From Caulobacter henricii (lineage in GTDB: Bacteria; Pseudomonadota; Alphaproteobacteria; Caulobacterales; Caulobacteraceae): a stretch of 64,000 nt of DNA. The notes under the pieces were generated by a model, which searched no databases, was not told the origin of the DNA, and was given only the letters and a program-made list of their open reading frames with translations. Positions 53,650 to 62,864 of the stretch are shown piece by piece (position 1 is the stretch's first letter; every line of letters starts with the position of its first letter). A program made the translations under genes and the position numbers. The DNA is taken from assembly GCF_001414055.1 (NCBI RefSeq), contig NZ_CP013002.1, positions 2,232,001 through 2,296,000 of the forward strand, in the 5' to 3' direction.

Positions 53650-54597
53650 ATGACCCAACCCGTCGATCACAGTCACGATGGTCTGGCCGGGGAGCCGCGG
53701 CTGCGTCGCGACCTCAACCTCGGCACCCTGGCCGGCCTGCCCCGCGCCTCTCGCGGCTGGCGGGCCACGCTGCGCGAACAATTGGCGCTGCTGAAAGCCG
53801 ACGGCTATGAGGCGGTACAGATCTGGACGCCCGACGATGCGGCCTGCGACGCCGCCCGTGAGGCGGGCCTGGCCCTGACCGGCATGGGCAGCGCGCGCGC
53901 ACCGGTCGAAGTGGCACCCCTGGTGAAGCACCAGCTCGACCTGGGTTGCGGCATCACCACCCTTCACCTGGGCGATAGCTTCGAGTCCGACGCGGAGATG
54001 GACGCCTTCGCGGCCGCAGTGCTGGACGCCTCGGCCCGGCACGCCCAGCCCGTCTATGTGGAAACCCATCGCGGCACCCTGACCCAGGACATCCGCCGGA
54101 CCCTGGACTGGGTAAGGCGCTGGCCCGCCCTGCGGTTCAATGCCGACCTGTCACATTGGTATACGGGCCATGAGCTGACCTATGGCGGCGAGTTCCAGAC
54201 CCGCCTCGCGCGGTTGCAGCCGGTGCTCGACCGCGTGCGGTTCCTGCATGCGCGGGTGGGTAATCCGGGCTGCATCCAGACGGCGCTGGACGAGCCCGGG
54301 GACAGCCTGGGCCACTTCCGGGAGATGTGGACCCGCTGCTTTGCCGGATTCCTGCGGAGCGCGCGGCCAGGCGATTTTCTCAGCATCACCCCAGAGCTCC
54401 TGCCCCAGCGTCTCGGCGAGGGCGCGGGTGCTTCCTGGCTGCACTACGCGCAACCGCGCGCCGACAGCCGCCGACGGGCCTTCGGCGGGGAACCGAGTGA
54501 TCGCTACGACGACGCCGCACGCCTGTGGGACATCGCCAGCGAGTGCTTTGTCGTCGCGCGCCAAGACCTGACCCCGGGGCAAAGCCATGCATGTTGA
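53650..54597 (+). CDS. Xylose isomerase-like TIM-barrel protein
   Basis: A 315-residue AP-endonuclease-2/sugar isomerase-type TIM barrel. The canonical metal ligands can be placed: E138 (VYVETH), D166 (NADLSHW), H200 (FLHARVG) and E249 (ITPELLP). This suggests a functional divalent-metal enzyme, such as a ketose epimerase or isomerase. It lies 64 bases after the PhyH gene and overlaps the transporter gene by 11 bases. The substrate is unknown. Confidence 0.85.
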   Translation: MTQPVDHSHDGLAGEPRLRRDLNLGTLAGLPRASRGWRATLREQLALLKADGYEAVQIWTPDDAACDAAREAGLALTGMGSARAPVEVAPLVKHQLDLGCGITTLHLGDSFESDAEMDAFAAAVLDASARHAQPVYVETHRGTLTQDIRRTLDWVRRWPALRFNADLSHWYTGHELTYGGEFQTRLARLQPVLDRVRFLHARVGNPGCIQTALDEPGDSLGHFREMWTRCFAGFLRSARPGDFLSITPELLPQRLGEGAGASWLHYAQPRADSRRRAFGGEPSDRYDDAARLWDIASECFVVARQDLTPGQSHAC

Positions 54598-56074
54598 TCC
54601 ATCTCGCCACAGCACCGGCTTTCTCATTCTGCTGAGCCTTCCCACGGCAGCGATCGGCTTCTCGCTATCGGCCGCCGTGGCATCGACCACCTGGTTGCTC
54701 AGCACCCGCTACGGCCTGCACCTGGACAATATTGCGCTGATCTGGCTTGCGGGTCCGCTGATGGGCCTGTTTGTCCAGCCCCTGGTCGGTGCCCTGAGCG
54801 ACCGAACGTGGCTGCTGGGCGGACGCCGTCGGCTCTACCTGCTGATCGGGGGCACGGCCGGGGCGATATCGATGTACGCCCTGCTTCATCTGGACCAGCT
54901 TGCGGCCGTCACCACGCTGAGCCTGCTCTCGGTCGCCGTGGTCGTGACCCTGCTGCTGGATCTGAGCACCAATGTAACCTTCAACCCGGCGCGCTCGCTG
55001 GTGGCCGACCTGACCGCCGAGGGCCCGCAGCGGGTCCGGGGATATGCCTGGATGCAGACGGTTTCAGGCCTCTTCGGGGTCAGCGCCTATCTCGTGTCCA
55101 TCTTTCTGGGCAATGCCGTGCTGATCCAGGTGACCGTGGCGGTGACCTTTCTGTGTACTGTCGTGCCCACCCTGCTGATCCGCGAGCCGGCACCGGAGCA
55201 AGTCTCGCCCTCCCCCGGCGCGGCCGCCGCAGCGAGCAGGGCTGGCGGACACCCGTTTCGGGCGCTGCTCCCGATGGCCGGCTTAGGGGCTTACGGTCTC
55301 TACGTCGCCGTCGACAAGGTGCTGCTGAAGGGCGCGCTGTCCGGGTTCGCGGTGCCGCTATTCCTGCTCGCCGCCGCCAGCACGGTGGCCTGGGGCGTGA
55401 GCCTGGTCTGGCGGGATCGCGTCCGCGGCAGTGCAGCCCTGCGCCTTCGCAAGATCCTGCTTGCCCATGGTCTGGCCTGGCTGGGCGTTCAGGGCATGTT
55501 CGTGATGGCCTTCTTCTTCGTGCGCGATTTCATCGTGCCGGGCAGTCCCAGTCAGGAGGTCATGGCCAATGTCTTCCACCGCTGGATAAACGGCTCGACA
55601 CCCAGCGCGGCCGACACGGCGGGCAACATCCTCTCCATGGGCTTCCTGTTGATGAACATCGTCGGTGCCCTTTTGCCCGTAACACTTCTGGACCCCTTGT
55701 GCCGGCGATGGGGCAAGGTGGCGGTGCATCGCGCCGCGATGGGCCTCATGGCCCTGGGCTTCCTGTTCATCGCCTTGGCGGCCCGGTCAGAGGGCAGCTA
55801 CTATCTCGGCATGCTGCTCGTCGGCGTCGGCTGGTCGTCCCTGATTTCGATCGTGTTCGCGATCTTCTCCGAGTCCGTCGACCCGCGAGAAATGGGGGTC
55901 AGCATGGGGGTCTTCAATTCGAGCCTCGTCCTTCCGGCTCTGGCTGTACCCGGCCTCCTGCAGATCTCCGAGCACCTCGATCAGCACCGCTGGATTTTCG
56001 GCCTCTTCGCCGCCTGCCTGTCCCTGTCCTGGGCCTTCTGGCTCAGCGTCGCAGAGCGCCCTCAAACACCGTGA
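54587..56074 (+). CDS. MFS sugar transporter
   Basis: A 495-residue major facilitator with about 12 helices. The RTWLLGGRRRLYLLIGG loop between helices 2 and 3, and NVTFNPARSLVADLTAEGPQ, resemble the sucrose/maltose (GPH-like SUT) branch, consistent with import of a disaccharide or oligosaccharide released by the exoenzymes. A lower-case feature is the long periplasmic loop near residue 320 (PGSPSQEVMANVFHRWINGS). Start overlaps the isomerase gene by 11 bases. Confidence 0.87.
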   Translation: MHVDPSRHSTGFLILLSLPTAAIGFSLSAAVASTTWLLSTRYGLHLDNIALIWLAGPLMGLFVQPLVGALSDRTWLLGGRRRLYLLIGGTAGAISMYALLHLDQLAAVTTLSLLSVAVVVTLLLDLSTNVTFNPARSLVADLTAEGPQRVRGYAWMQTVSGLFGVSAYLVSIFLGNAVLIQVTVAVTFLCTVVPTLLIREPAPEQVSPSPGAAAAASRAGGHPFRALLPMAGLGAYGLYVAVDKVLLKGALSGFAVPLFLLAAASTVAWGVSLVWRDRVRGSAALRLRKILLAHGLAWLGVQGMFVMAFFFVRDFIVPGSPSQEVMANVFHRWINGSTPSAADTAGNILSMGFLLMNIVGALLPVTLLDPLCRRWGKVAVHRAAMGLMALGFLFIALAARSEGSYYLGMLLVGVGWSSLISIVFAIFSESVDPREMGVSMGVFNSSLVLPALAVPGLLQISEHLDQHRWIFGLFAACLSLSWAFWLSVAERPQTP

Positions 56075-56096
56075 GCCCTTTCCGGAGACCTCAAGG

Positions 56097-58316
56097 ATGA
56101 TCGACCTGCAAATTCGTCGGCTTCTGCGGTCATCCTGCAGTCTTTCGCACTGGCTGAAGGTGGAAGGTCGCCGCTGGGCGATAGCAATCTGGTGCGGAGC
56201 CCTGGCGGTTTCGACCGCGTCGGCTCAAACCTTCACCGATTGGGTCGACCCATTCATCGGGACACAGGGTACGGGGCACGTGACCCCGGGCGCTACCGTG
56301 CCCTTCGGCATGGTCTTCCCCGCACCAGACAATGCCGATCGCGGTTGGAGCTACAGCGCCGGATACCAGTATGGCGACCGCAGGATCCTCGGATTTTCCA
56401 ATACCCACCAGAGCGGAGCGGGCATCCCGGAATTGGGTGACGTTCTGCTCCTGCCCCGGGCCGGTACAGCCTGGTCCTCCGGCGACGGCGACTTTGGCGC
56501 TCTGAAATCGATCGAGCGCGCGCGACCCGGCTGGTACTCCGTGCGGTTGCAGGACTATGGCGTGACTGTGGAACTCACGGCCGCGCCCAAGGTCGCGCTG
56601 CAGCGCTACCGCTTTGACCGGCCCGGGCGCGTACAGGTCCTGGTGGACCTCCAGCATGGGTTGAACTACCTGGAGCAGCCCTCGGTGGTGGCCTCCAGTG
56701 TCACCTCCCGCCAAGATGGCCTGCAGGGCACGCTGCACCGGCGGAACTGGGTCACTCGCCAGGTGTCCTTCGTCGTGCGGTTCAGCCAGCCTGTGCTGCG
56801 CAGCCAGACCCTGCCCGCTCGGCCGGGCGACAAAGCCCCTCGCCTGCTGCTGGATTTCGATCTTGGCACCAGCCGCACGCTGGAGGCCCGGGTCGCCCTG
56901 TCGACGGTCGATGAGGCCGGCGCAGAGCGCAACCTGAACACTGTCGCGGGCCAGGATTTCCAAGCCGTGCGCCAGAACGCCGACCAGGCCTGGAATGCCC
57001 TGCTTGGCCGAATTCGCATCCAGGCCGACGCGCGCAAGAAGCGCCTCTTTTACTCGGCGCTCTATCGCACCCTGCAGCATCCCAGCGACATCGCCGATGC
57101 CAATGGCCAGGTCCGCGGCCCTCGCGGTGAAGTGCTCCAGGCTCCAGGCGGCGTCTATTACTCGACCCTGAGTCTCTGGGACACCTTCAGGGCTTCGCAC
57201 CCCCTTTTCACCCTGATTGTGCCCGAGCGCGTACCCGGCTTCGTCAACACCCTGCTCGCCCATCATCGCCAGATGGGCTACCTGCCCCTGTGGACCAGCT
57301 GGGGCCAGGAGACCTATTGCATGATCGGCAACCCGGCCTTGCCGGTGATCGCCGACGCACTCGTCAAGGGCTTTGGCGAGGGGGGACGCATCGACGAAGA
57401 GGCGGCTCTGGCGGCGATGTTGGAGACCAGCACCCGCGAGCGCCCAGACGCGCCCGAGTGGGCCCAGCGCGGCTGGGCGGTACTGGACCGCTACGGCTAC
57501 TTGCCTTTCGATCTGCAAAAGGGAGAGTCCGTCAGCATGACGGCCGAATACGGCTACGGTGACGCGGCTGTGGCCACCGTCGCCGAGCGCTTGGGCCGGC
57601 AGGACATCGCGAAGCGTTTCCGGGCCCGGTCACAGAGCTGGAACCAGCTGTTTGACGAAGAGACCCGCACCCTGCGCGGCAAGGACAGTTCGGGACGCTG
57701 GCGCACGCCCTTCGATCCTGTCGCGGCGACATCGCCCCTGAAGAACCCTGGCGACTATACGGAAGCCAATGCCTGGCAGTATACCGCGACGCCCGCGCTC
57801 CACGACGCTGCAGCATTCCGTGACCGGCTCGGCGGCGCGGAGGCCCTTGAAGCCTGGCTGGACCGCTTCTTCACCCTGCCCGTGCCCAACCCTGACAAGC
57901 ATCTCGGTCAGGAGGCGCTGATCGGCCAGTACGCTCATGCCAACGAGCCCAGCCATCACATTACCTGGCTCTACGCCCTGACCGGGTCGCCGGAGAGGGG
58001 CCAGAGGCTGCGTGAACAGATCGTACGCCGCTTCTATGGGACCGGACCCGACGGCCTTGTCGGCAATGACGATGTTGGCCAGATGAGTGCATGGCTGGTC
58101 TTCACCATGCTCGGCTTCTACCCTGCCGAGCCTTTCAGCGGCCGCTATGTCCTTGGACAGCCGCTCGTGTCAGGCGCTCAAATCCAGATACCTGGCGGCA
58201 GGATGGTCCGCATAAGCGGCACTGGCCCGCTGCCGATCCTGGATGAAAAGCCGCTTCCCAAGCATCAGGTATCGCACAAGGATCTCCTCGCTGCCCGTTC
58301 ATTGCGGTTCGAGTGA
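56097..58316 (+). CDS. GH92 alpha-mannosidase
   Basis: A 739-residue secreted glycoside hydrolase of family 92, calcium-dependent exo-acting alpha-mannosidases. A signal peptide covers residues ~28-43 (LAVSTASAQ). Family blocks: VDPFIGTQGTGHVTPGATVP, FSNTHQSGAGIPELGD, SLWDTFRASHPLFTL, HANEPSHHITWLYA and GNDDVGQMSAWLVFTMLGFY. Alpha-1,2-mannosidase specificity is the commonest, but is not proven. Last gene of the operon, 22 bases after the transporter. No TonB receptor is encoded nearby. Confidence 0.93.
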   Translation: MIDLQIRRLLRSSCSLSHWLKVEGRRWAIAIWCGALAVSTASAQTFTDWVDPFIGTQGTGHVTPGATVPFGMVFPAPDNADRGWSYSAGYQYGDRRILGFSNTHQSGAGIPELGDVLLLPRAGTAWSSGDGDFGALKSIERARPGWYSVRLQDYGVTVELTAAPKVALQRYRFDRPGRVQVLVDLQHGLNYLEQPSVVASSVTSRQDGLQGTLHRRNWVTRQVSFVVRFSQPVLRSQTLPARPGDKAPRLLLDFDLGTSRTLEARVALSTVDEAGAERNLNTVAGQDFQAVRQNADQAWNALLGRIRIQADARKKRLFYSALYRTLQHPSDIADANGQVRGPRGEVLQAPGGVYYSTLSLWDTFRASHPLFTLIVPERVPGFVNTLLAHHRQMGYLPLWTSWGQETYCMIGNPALPVIADALVKGFGEGGRIDEEAALAAMLETSTRERPDAPEWAQRGWAVLDRYGYLPFDLQKGESVSMTAEYGYGDAAVATVAERLGRQDIAKRFRARSQSWNQLFDEETRTLRGKDSSGRWRTPFDPVAATSPLKNPGDYTEANAWQYTATPALHDAAAFRDRLGGAEALEAWLDRFFTLPVPNPDKHLGQEALIGQYAHANEPSHHITWLYALTGSPERGQRLREQIVRRFYGTGPDGLVGNDDVGQMSAWLVFTMLGFYPAEPFSGRYVLGQPLVSGAQIQIPGGRMVRISGTGPLPILDEKPLPKHQVSHKDLLAARSLRFE

Positions 58317-58518
58317 ACTGCACTCAGGCCCCAAGGCGGCGGCGCTCCCGGAAATCGGAATGGCCGTCGTGCGAGATTTCCCCAGTACGGCCGCTGCCCC
58401 GAAAGCGGCCCCTCCCAAGGTCTGAGAAGAGTCAGAAGCGGCGGTTTGCGCCCAAGGTGCATTGCCGGAAATTTTCCGAGCAGATTTGGACCGGGTGGGG
58501 CCTCACCGGCACAACGAT

Positions 58519-60372
58519 CTAGGGTGCCGAGATCTCGAACCAGAGGTCGAAGCGGTCCAGGAGCGCCAGCAGGCTGATCAGGGCACCCGCGCCGGGCCCC
58601 TCCAGCGCGACCTCCTCGGGCGTCTTGGCGCCGTGCACCAGATCGACCAGAAGGTCCCGGGTCAGCTCGACCTGCGGCCCGCCCGCGCCAGGCCTATGGT
58701 GCAGAACAGCGTTCTCGAGGCTGACCGCGAAGCGCTCGCCGGTGTCGGTAAAGACCGCCGTGAACGCGATCTCCGTCGCCCCGGCCTTCTCGCCGTTCAG
58801 CCGCACCGAAAGGGAATCAAGCACATTGTCGGTGGGCATGGTCCGCAGCTGGCCGGCCGAGGCCTGGCGGGGCGTGGCGCTGGGCGGCCTAGGACATCGC
58901 AGTTCCTGGGCGCCGGTCAGGTAGAAGTCGCGCCAGGGCCCGGACTCCGCCTGAAATCCCATCTGCTCGAAGGCGTCGGCCTGCAGGGCACGGGCTTCCT
59001 GGTTGGCCGGATCGGCGAACACAAGATGGCCGACCAGTTCGGCGACCCAGCGGTAGTCGCCGGTCGCGAATGCCTCGCGCGCCTGCGCCAGCAGCCGCTC
59101 GGCCCCGCCCATCGCCGCGACATAGCGCCGGCCCGCAGCTTCGGGCGGATGCTTGTGCAGGTTGGCCGGGTTGCCGTCGAACCAGCCGAGGTAGCGCTGA
59201 TAGACCGCCTTGGCGTTGTGGCTGAGCGTTCCATAGTAACTGCGCGTGTGCCACTCGGCTTCCAGGGTCGGCGGCAGCCGCAGCACCTCGGCGATCTCGG
59301 TGGCGTTGAGCCCATGGTTGGCCATACGCAGCGTCTGGTCGTGGATGTACTTGTAGAGGTCGCGCTGCTGGGTCAGGAATCGGCGGATCGGACCGGCGTC
59401 CCACCGTGGCCAGTGGTGGCTCGCGAACATCACCCTCGTATCCGCGCCGAACAGCGCCAACGCCTCGTCGATGTAGAAACTCCAGGCCTTTGCGTCCCGC
59501 ACCTGGGCCCCGCGCGGCGTGTACAGATTGTGCAGGTGACAGGTACAGTTCTCCGCCATGCACAGCGCGCCGAACTTCGGGAAGAAGAAGTTCATCTCGG
59601 CCGGCGCTTCGGTGTCCGGAGTCACCTGGAAACGGATCTCGACCCCGTCAACCGTCAGGGTCTGGCCGGTGTGGGTAATGGACTCGGTGGGTGCCACCAG
59701 GGCGACACGGCCCGTGGACGTTCCCTTGCCGAGCCCGGAGTCCACGTGGCCCTGCGGATCCTTGGGCAGCAGGCCGCCATACATGTACGTCGCCCGGCGG
59801 CTCATCACATTGCCGGCCAGGACGTTCTCAGCGACGGCCGCCTGCAGAAAGCCCTCGGGGGCGATGATCCGCAGGCCGGCGGCGATCTCCTCCGGCGAGG
59901 CGACACCCAGGATGCCGCCGTAGTGGTCCACGTGGCTGTGGGTGTAGATAACCGCGCTGACCGGCCGGTCGCCCTTCTCGTCGCGCAGCAGCTTCAGCGC
60001 TGCTGCCGCCGGCTGGGCCGAGGTCAGCGGATCGATGACAATCCAGCCGGTCTCGCCTTCGATAAAGGTGATGTTGGAGATGTCGAAGCCGCGCACCTGG
60101 TAGACGCCGGGCGTCACCTCGAACAGGCCGTGATGGGCGTTGAGCCGCGCCTGCCGCCAGAGGCTGGGGTTCACGGTGTCGGGCCGCTCGCCCTCCAGAA
60201 AGGCGAAGGGACGTTGGCTCCAGGCGCCGGGCACGTCAGCGTCAGAGATCGAGCCGACGAAGCCACGCTTTGCCAGCACGAAGTCACCACCGTCATCGGC
60301 GGGTAGAGCCGCCGCCATGGCCGAATGCGCCGCCCGCGTCGCCTCGGTGGCGGTCTTCCGTGTCAGGTCCAT
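58519..60372 (-). CDS. Alkyl/aryl-sulfatase (SdsA1-like, metallo-beta-lactamase fold)
   Basis: A 617-residue class III sulfatase that hydrolyses alkyl sulfates such as SDS. The binuclear zinc motif THSHVDHYGG, the second ligand region with the AENCTCHLHNLYTPRGAQVR stretch, the dimerisation domain (RYLGWFDGNPANLHKHPP) and a C-terminal SCP2-like domain are all present. SdsA1 is secreted, but no signal peptide is seen here. ATG 60372 has GGGGGAG upstream. It is convergent with the GH92 gene and lies beside a broken integrase gene. Confidence 0.92.
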   Translation of the reverse strand: MDLTRKTATEATRAAHSAMAAALPADDGGDFVLAKRGFVGSISDADVPGAWSQRPFAFLEGERPDTVNPSLWRQARLNAHHGLFEVTPGVYQVRGFDISNITFIEGETGWIVIDPLTSAQPAAAALKLLRDEKGDRPVSAVIYTHSHVDHYGGILGVASPEEIAAGLRIIAPEGFLQAAVAENVLAGNVMSRRATYMYGGLLPKDPQGHVDSGLGKGTSTGRVALVAPTESITHTGQTLTVDGVEIRFQVTPDTEAPAEMNFFFPKFGALCMAENCTCHLHNLYTPRGAQVRDAKAWSFYIDEALALFGADTRVMFASHHWPRWDAGPIRRFLTQQRDLYKYIHDQTLRMANHGLNATEIAEVLRLPPTLEAEWHTRSYYGTLSHNAKAVYQRYLGWFDGNPANLHKHPPEAAGRRYVAAMGGAERLLAQAREAFATGDYRWVAELVGHLVFADPANQEARALQADAFEQMGFQAESGPWRDFYLTGAQELRCPRPPSATPRQASAGQLRTMPTDNVLDSLSVRLNGEKAGATEIAFTAVFTDTGERFAVSLENAVLHHRPGAGGPQVELTRDLLVDLVHGAKTPEEVALEGPGAGALISLLALLDRFDLWFEISAP

Positions 60373-60449
60373 GTCGCTGTCTCCCCCGGCATCGTCTTCC
60401 AGCGCCCATTCCGGACTGCCACCATACAACAGCGACTTTGGGTCGACAG

Positions 60450-60620
60450 GCAGGCCTTTAAGCGGACCAGGAATGTCTTGGTCCCTGTGGCCTCGACCCT
60501 CAGGCCGAGCCCCTTGAGCTCCGCGTCCTAAACCGTATAGCGCGCACCCTCCTTCTCGAAGGTGTCGATCGTGCGCTTGTTCAGGCGCGCGATGCGCACC
60601 CCGTCCCTATCGATAGCCAT
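60450..60620 (-). pseudogene. Decayed tyrosine recombinase/integrase, N-terminal fragment
   Basis: On the minus strand an ATG at 60620 starts a frame reading ARLNKRTIDTFEKEGARYTV, then TAG, then DAELKGLGLRVEATGTKTF and LVRLKA. This is the Arm DNA-binding domain of P4/tyrosine integrases, with the usual Trp of YTVWD replaced by a stop codon. The catalytic domain is missing: after about 56 codons the homology ends and the sulfatase gene begins. It marks a former mobile-element insertion. Confidence 0.78.
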
Positions 60621-60633
60621 AGCCGCCAAGCTC

Positions 60634-60667
60634 TTTGGTCACCACGGGTCACCATTTGGTCACCACG
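60634..60667. repeat. Direct repeats upstream of the integrase relic
   Basis: TTTGGTCACCACG occurs at 60634-60646 and 60655-60667, with a third GGTCACCA at 60647-60654 between them. The location just upstream of the integrase fragment suggests arm-type integrase binding sites or an attachment-site remnant. Confidence 0.55.
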
Positions 60668-60751
60668 CATCAGGTAACTGCCGAGAACCACCACCACCCA
60701 TGAGGCCGAAAAGCACAAGTTTTTCAATGCCTAGGCAACCTGACAAGCCCC

Positions 60752-61312
60752 TCAAGCCTCCAGTTCGATGTCCCAGTAGAGATAGTCGAGCCAGCTGGCG
60801 TGCAGGTGGCCCGGCGGGAAGCGGCGGCCGCGATCCTGGAGTTCGTGCATGCTGGGTCGTCGCGCCGAATGGAACGGCAGCATTCCCGCCTCGCGTAGCG
60901 TCCGGCCGCCCTTGCGCAGATTGCAGGGTGCGCAGGCGGTGACGATATTCTCCCAGGTCGTCCTGCCGCCGCGCGAGCGGGGAATGACATGGTCGAAGGT
61001 CAGGTCCTCCGGTGACGCGCAATACTGACAGCTGAAGGCGTCGCGCAGGAACAGGTTGAAGCGCGTGAAGGCCGGCGGCCGGTCCTGCGGGACATACTGC
61101 TTCAGCGACACGACACTGGGCAGTTTCATCTCGAAGGACGGCGAATGAACGACGTGATCATAGGTCGACACGACCTCGACACGCTCAAGGAACACCGCCT
61201 TGATCACATCCTGCCAAGGCCAGAGTGACAGAGGATAATAGCTGAGAGGCCGATAGTCGGCATTCAGCACAAGGGCCGGCATGCCTGACGGCGGACGGGA
61301 GAGGACCTGCAT
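60752..61312 (-). CDS. HNH endonuclease family protein
   Basis: A 186-residue protein with an HNH nuclease domain in its C-terminal half: zinc-knuckle cysteines in CQYCASP and CAPCNLRKG, the catalytic His in FDHVIPRSRGG, and the TTWENIV Asn. The N-terminal part (VLNADYRPLSYYPLSLWPWQ) is the form widely conserved in alphaproteobacteria, outside mobile elements, with unknown role. ATG 61312 has GGGAG 6 bases upstream; a longer frame lacks one. Confidence 0.9.
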   Translation of the reverse strand: MQVLSRPPSGMPALVLNADYRPLSYYPLSLWPWQDVIKAVFLERVEVVSTYDHVVHSPSFEMKLPSVVSLKQYVPQDRPPAFTRFNLFLRDAFSCQYCASPEDLTFDHVIPRSRGGRTTWENIVTACAPCNLRKGGRTLREAGMLPFHSARRPSMHELQDRGRRFPPGHLHASWLDYLYWDIELEA

Positions 61313-61478
61313 CAGGATCTCCCTCTGGAGCCTGAGAGACTCCTGAAAAGCGGATACGCGATCGGACTGAAGACGGGCCTCCTTCCTACGCATTCAAAGG
61401 GAATCGCCATTCATTCCCGAACGCACCGAAAGGATGATCCAACTCCGCGACGGAACCAAGACATCTGGCGGATAGCGA

Positions 61479-62132
61479 TCAGATTGGCGGAATTTCGCCC
61501 GTTTTGACCGCGCCATAGCAGCGCCAGAGCAAATGGGCCGCGACTCCGCGATACGGCTTCCAGGCTTCAGCCCTGGCATAGGCCTGTTTCTCGTTCGGGC
61601 GGACCTCGGCACGGTCGGCCCAGCGCATAGCTTCCTGCAAGGCGACGTCGCCCCCCGGAAACATGTCCAGCCGGCCTTCGCAGAACATCAGATAGGTCTC
61701 GGCGGTCCAGCGGCCGATGCCCTTGACGGCCATCAGAGCCGCGGCGGCCTCATCATCCGGCAAATTGCGCAGGGCGTTGAGGTCGCAAAGTCCTGTCACC
61801 TGGGCCTCGGCTATGGCGCGCGCATAGCGCACCTTGGGCCTGGAAAGTCCCAATCCCTGCAGATCGAGGTCCTCAAGCGCCAGAATGGCCGGAGCCGTGA
61901 TCTCTCCCAGTCCGGCCTCGACCCGGCGCCAGATCGAGGCGGCCGAAGCCAGGGACACCTGCTGGTAGACAATCAGCTTCAGAAGTCCGGCAAAGCCAGG
62001 CTCGGCCGATCGCCAGGCAAACGAGGGGGTCACGGCGTCAATGGCCGCAAGGGCCGGGTCAACAGCCGCCAGGTGGGCGCGAGCAACCTTAATCTGGTCA
62101 GGCGTGGGCGACGGATCGACAGACATGGCCAT
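61479..62132 (-). CDS. DNA-3-methyladenine glycosylase (AlkA-like, HhH-GPD)
   Basis: A 217-residue base-excision glycosylase. The helix-hairpin-helix LMAVKGIGRWTAETYLMF and the catalytic Asp in DMFPGGDVALQEA define the HhH-GPD superfamily; VYQQVSLASAASIWRR is the AlkA-type helix. It removes alkylated purines. ATG 62132 or 62126 may be used; the frame is open to a TTG at 62162. It is 42 bases downstream of the GreA/B gene, same strand. Confidence 0.9.
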   Translation of the reverse strand: MAMSVDPSPTPDQIKVARAHLAAVDPALAAIDAVTPSFAWRSAEPGFAGLLKLIVYQQVSLASAASIWRRVEAGLGEITAPAILALEDLDLQGLGLSRPKVRYARAIAEAQVTGLCDLNALRNLPDDEAAAALMAVKGIGRWTAETYLMFCEGRLDMFPGGDVALQEAMRWADRAEVRPNEKQAYARAEAWKPYRGVAAHLLWRCYGAVKTGEIPPI

Positions 62133-62173
62133 GGACAGACCATTGCCCCGCAAGGCCTGCAACCCGATCCTTG

Positions 62174-62653
62174 CTAGGCGACCGAGATGATCTCGACTTC
62201 ACCACCCGCCACCATGGCGGTGTCGCCGACCGTCTTGCCCAACAGGGCCCTGGCCAGGGGAGAAACATAGGAGACCGAACCCCCTGCAGGATCGGCTTCG
62301 TCCTCGCCGACGATGCGGAAAGTCTGGCGGCGGCCATCTTCGCGCTCAAAGGTCACCGCCTGGCCAAAATGGACCACATCAGCCGGACCGGTCGGTTCGG
62401 TCAGTTGGGCGCTGGCTCGCCGGGCCGCAAAGTAGCGCAGGTCTCGCGTCGCCCGGGCCATGGCCGTGCGATCCTCAGCCACGCCGCCCGTCGCCTGGGC
62501 GGCACCATAGGCAGCGCGGGCTGCAGCCAGGCTGGAGTCCAGCTGGGCAAGACCCCGGGCGGTCACCAGGTTGGGATTGGACGAGATAGGCCGATCGAGC
62601 AGGTCGGCGGCGAAGGCTTCGCTGTCGCCTTCCTTGGTGAAGGCGACGCTCAT
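62174..62653 (-). CDS. GreA/GreB family elongation factor
   Basis: A 159-residue protein. The C-terminal FKBP-like domain is clear (VDVVHFGQ-type strand in ADVVHFGQAVTFERE, then FRIVGEDEADPAGGSVSY and SPLARALLGKTVGD). The N-terminal part can form a coiled coil but is Ala-rich and poor in the tip acidic pair of true GreA, so it may be a GreA-like RNA polymerase secondary-channel factor rather than a cleavage factor. ATG 62653 (MSVAFTKEGDSEAF) fits the family. Confidence 0.85.
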   Translation of the reverse strand: MSVAFTKEGDSEAFAADLLDRPISSNPNLVTARGLAQLDSSLAAARAAYGAAQATGGVAEDRTAMARATRDLRYFAARRASAQLTEPTGPADVVHFGQAVTFEREDGRRQTFRIVGEDEADPAGGSVSYVSPLARALLGKTVGDTAMVAGGEVEIISVA

Positions 62654-62864
62654 CGGCAGACACTCTGGAAGTTCATCGACATCAGCTGGGAATCCGAAGA
62701 CCGGCGGTTCAGTCCCGGCGCGGGCCTGAAGTCCCAGGCGCATCGGCTCTCCGTGCTAGCGCCCGACCCAGGGGGATTCAAGGGCCGACAGGCGTGAAAG
62801 ACGGGGTCGCGATGGCGGAGCGGTCCTGACAGGCCCAGCTCCGCCGTTCACGGATAAGAGTCGC

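Noticed and set aside
58462-60306. 614-codon plus-strand frame
   Set aside because: Antisense shadow of the alkylsulfatase gene, which has clear catalytic motifs.
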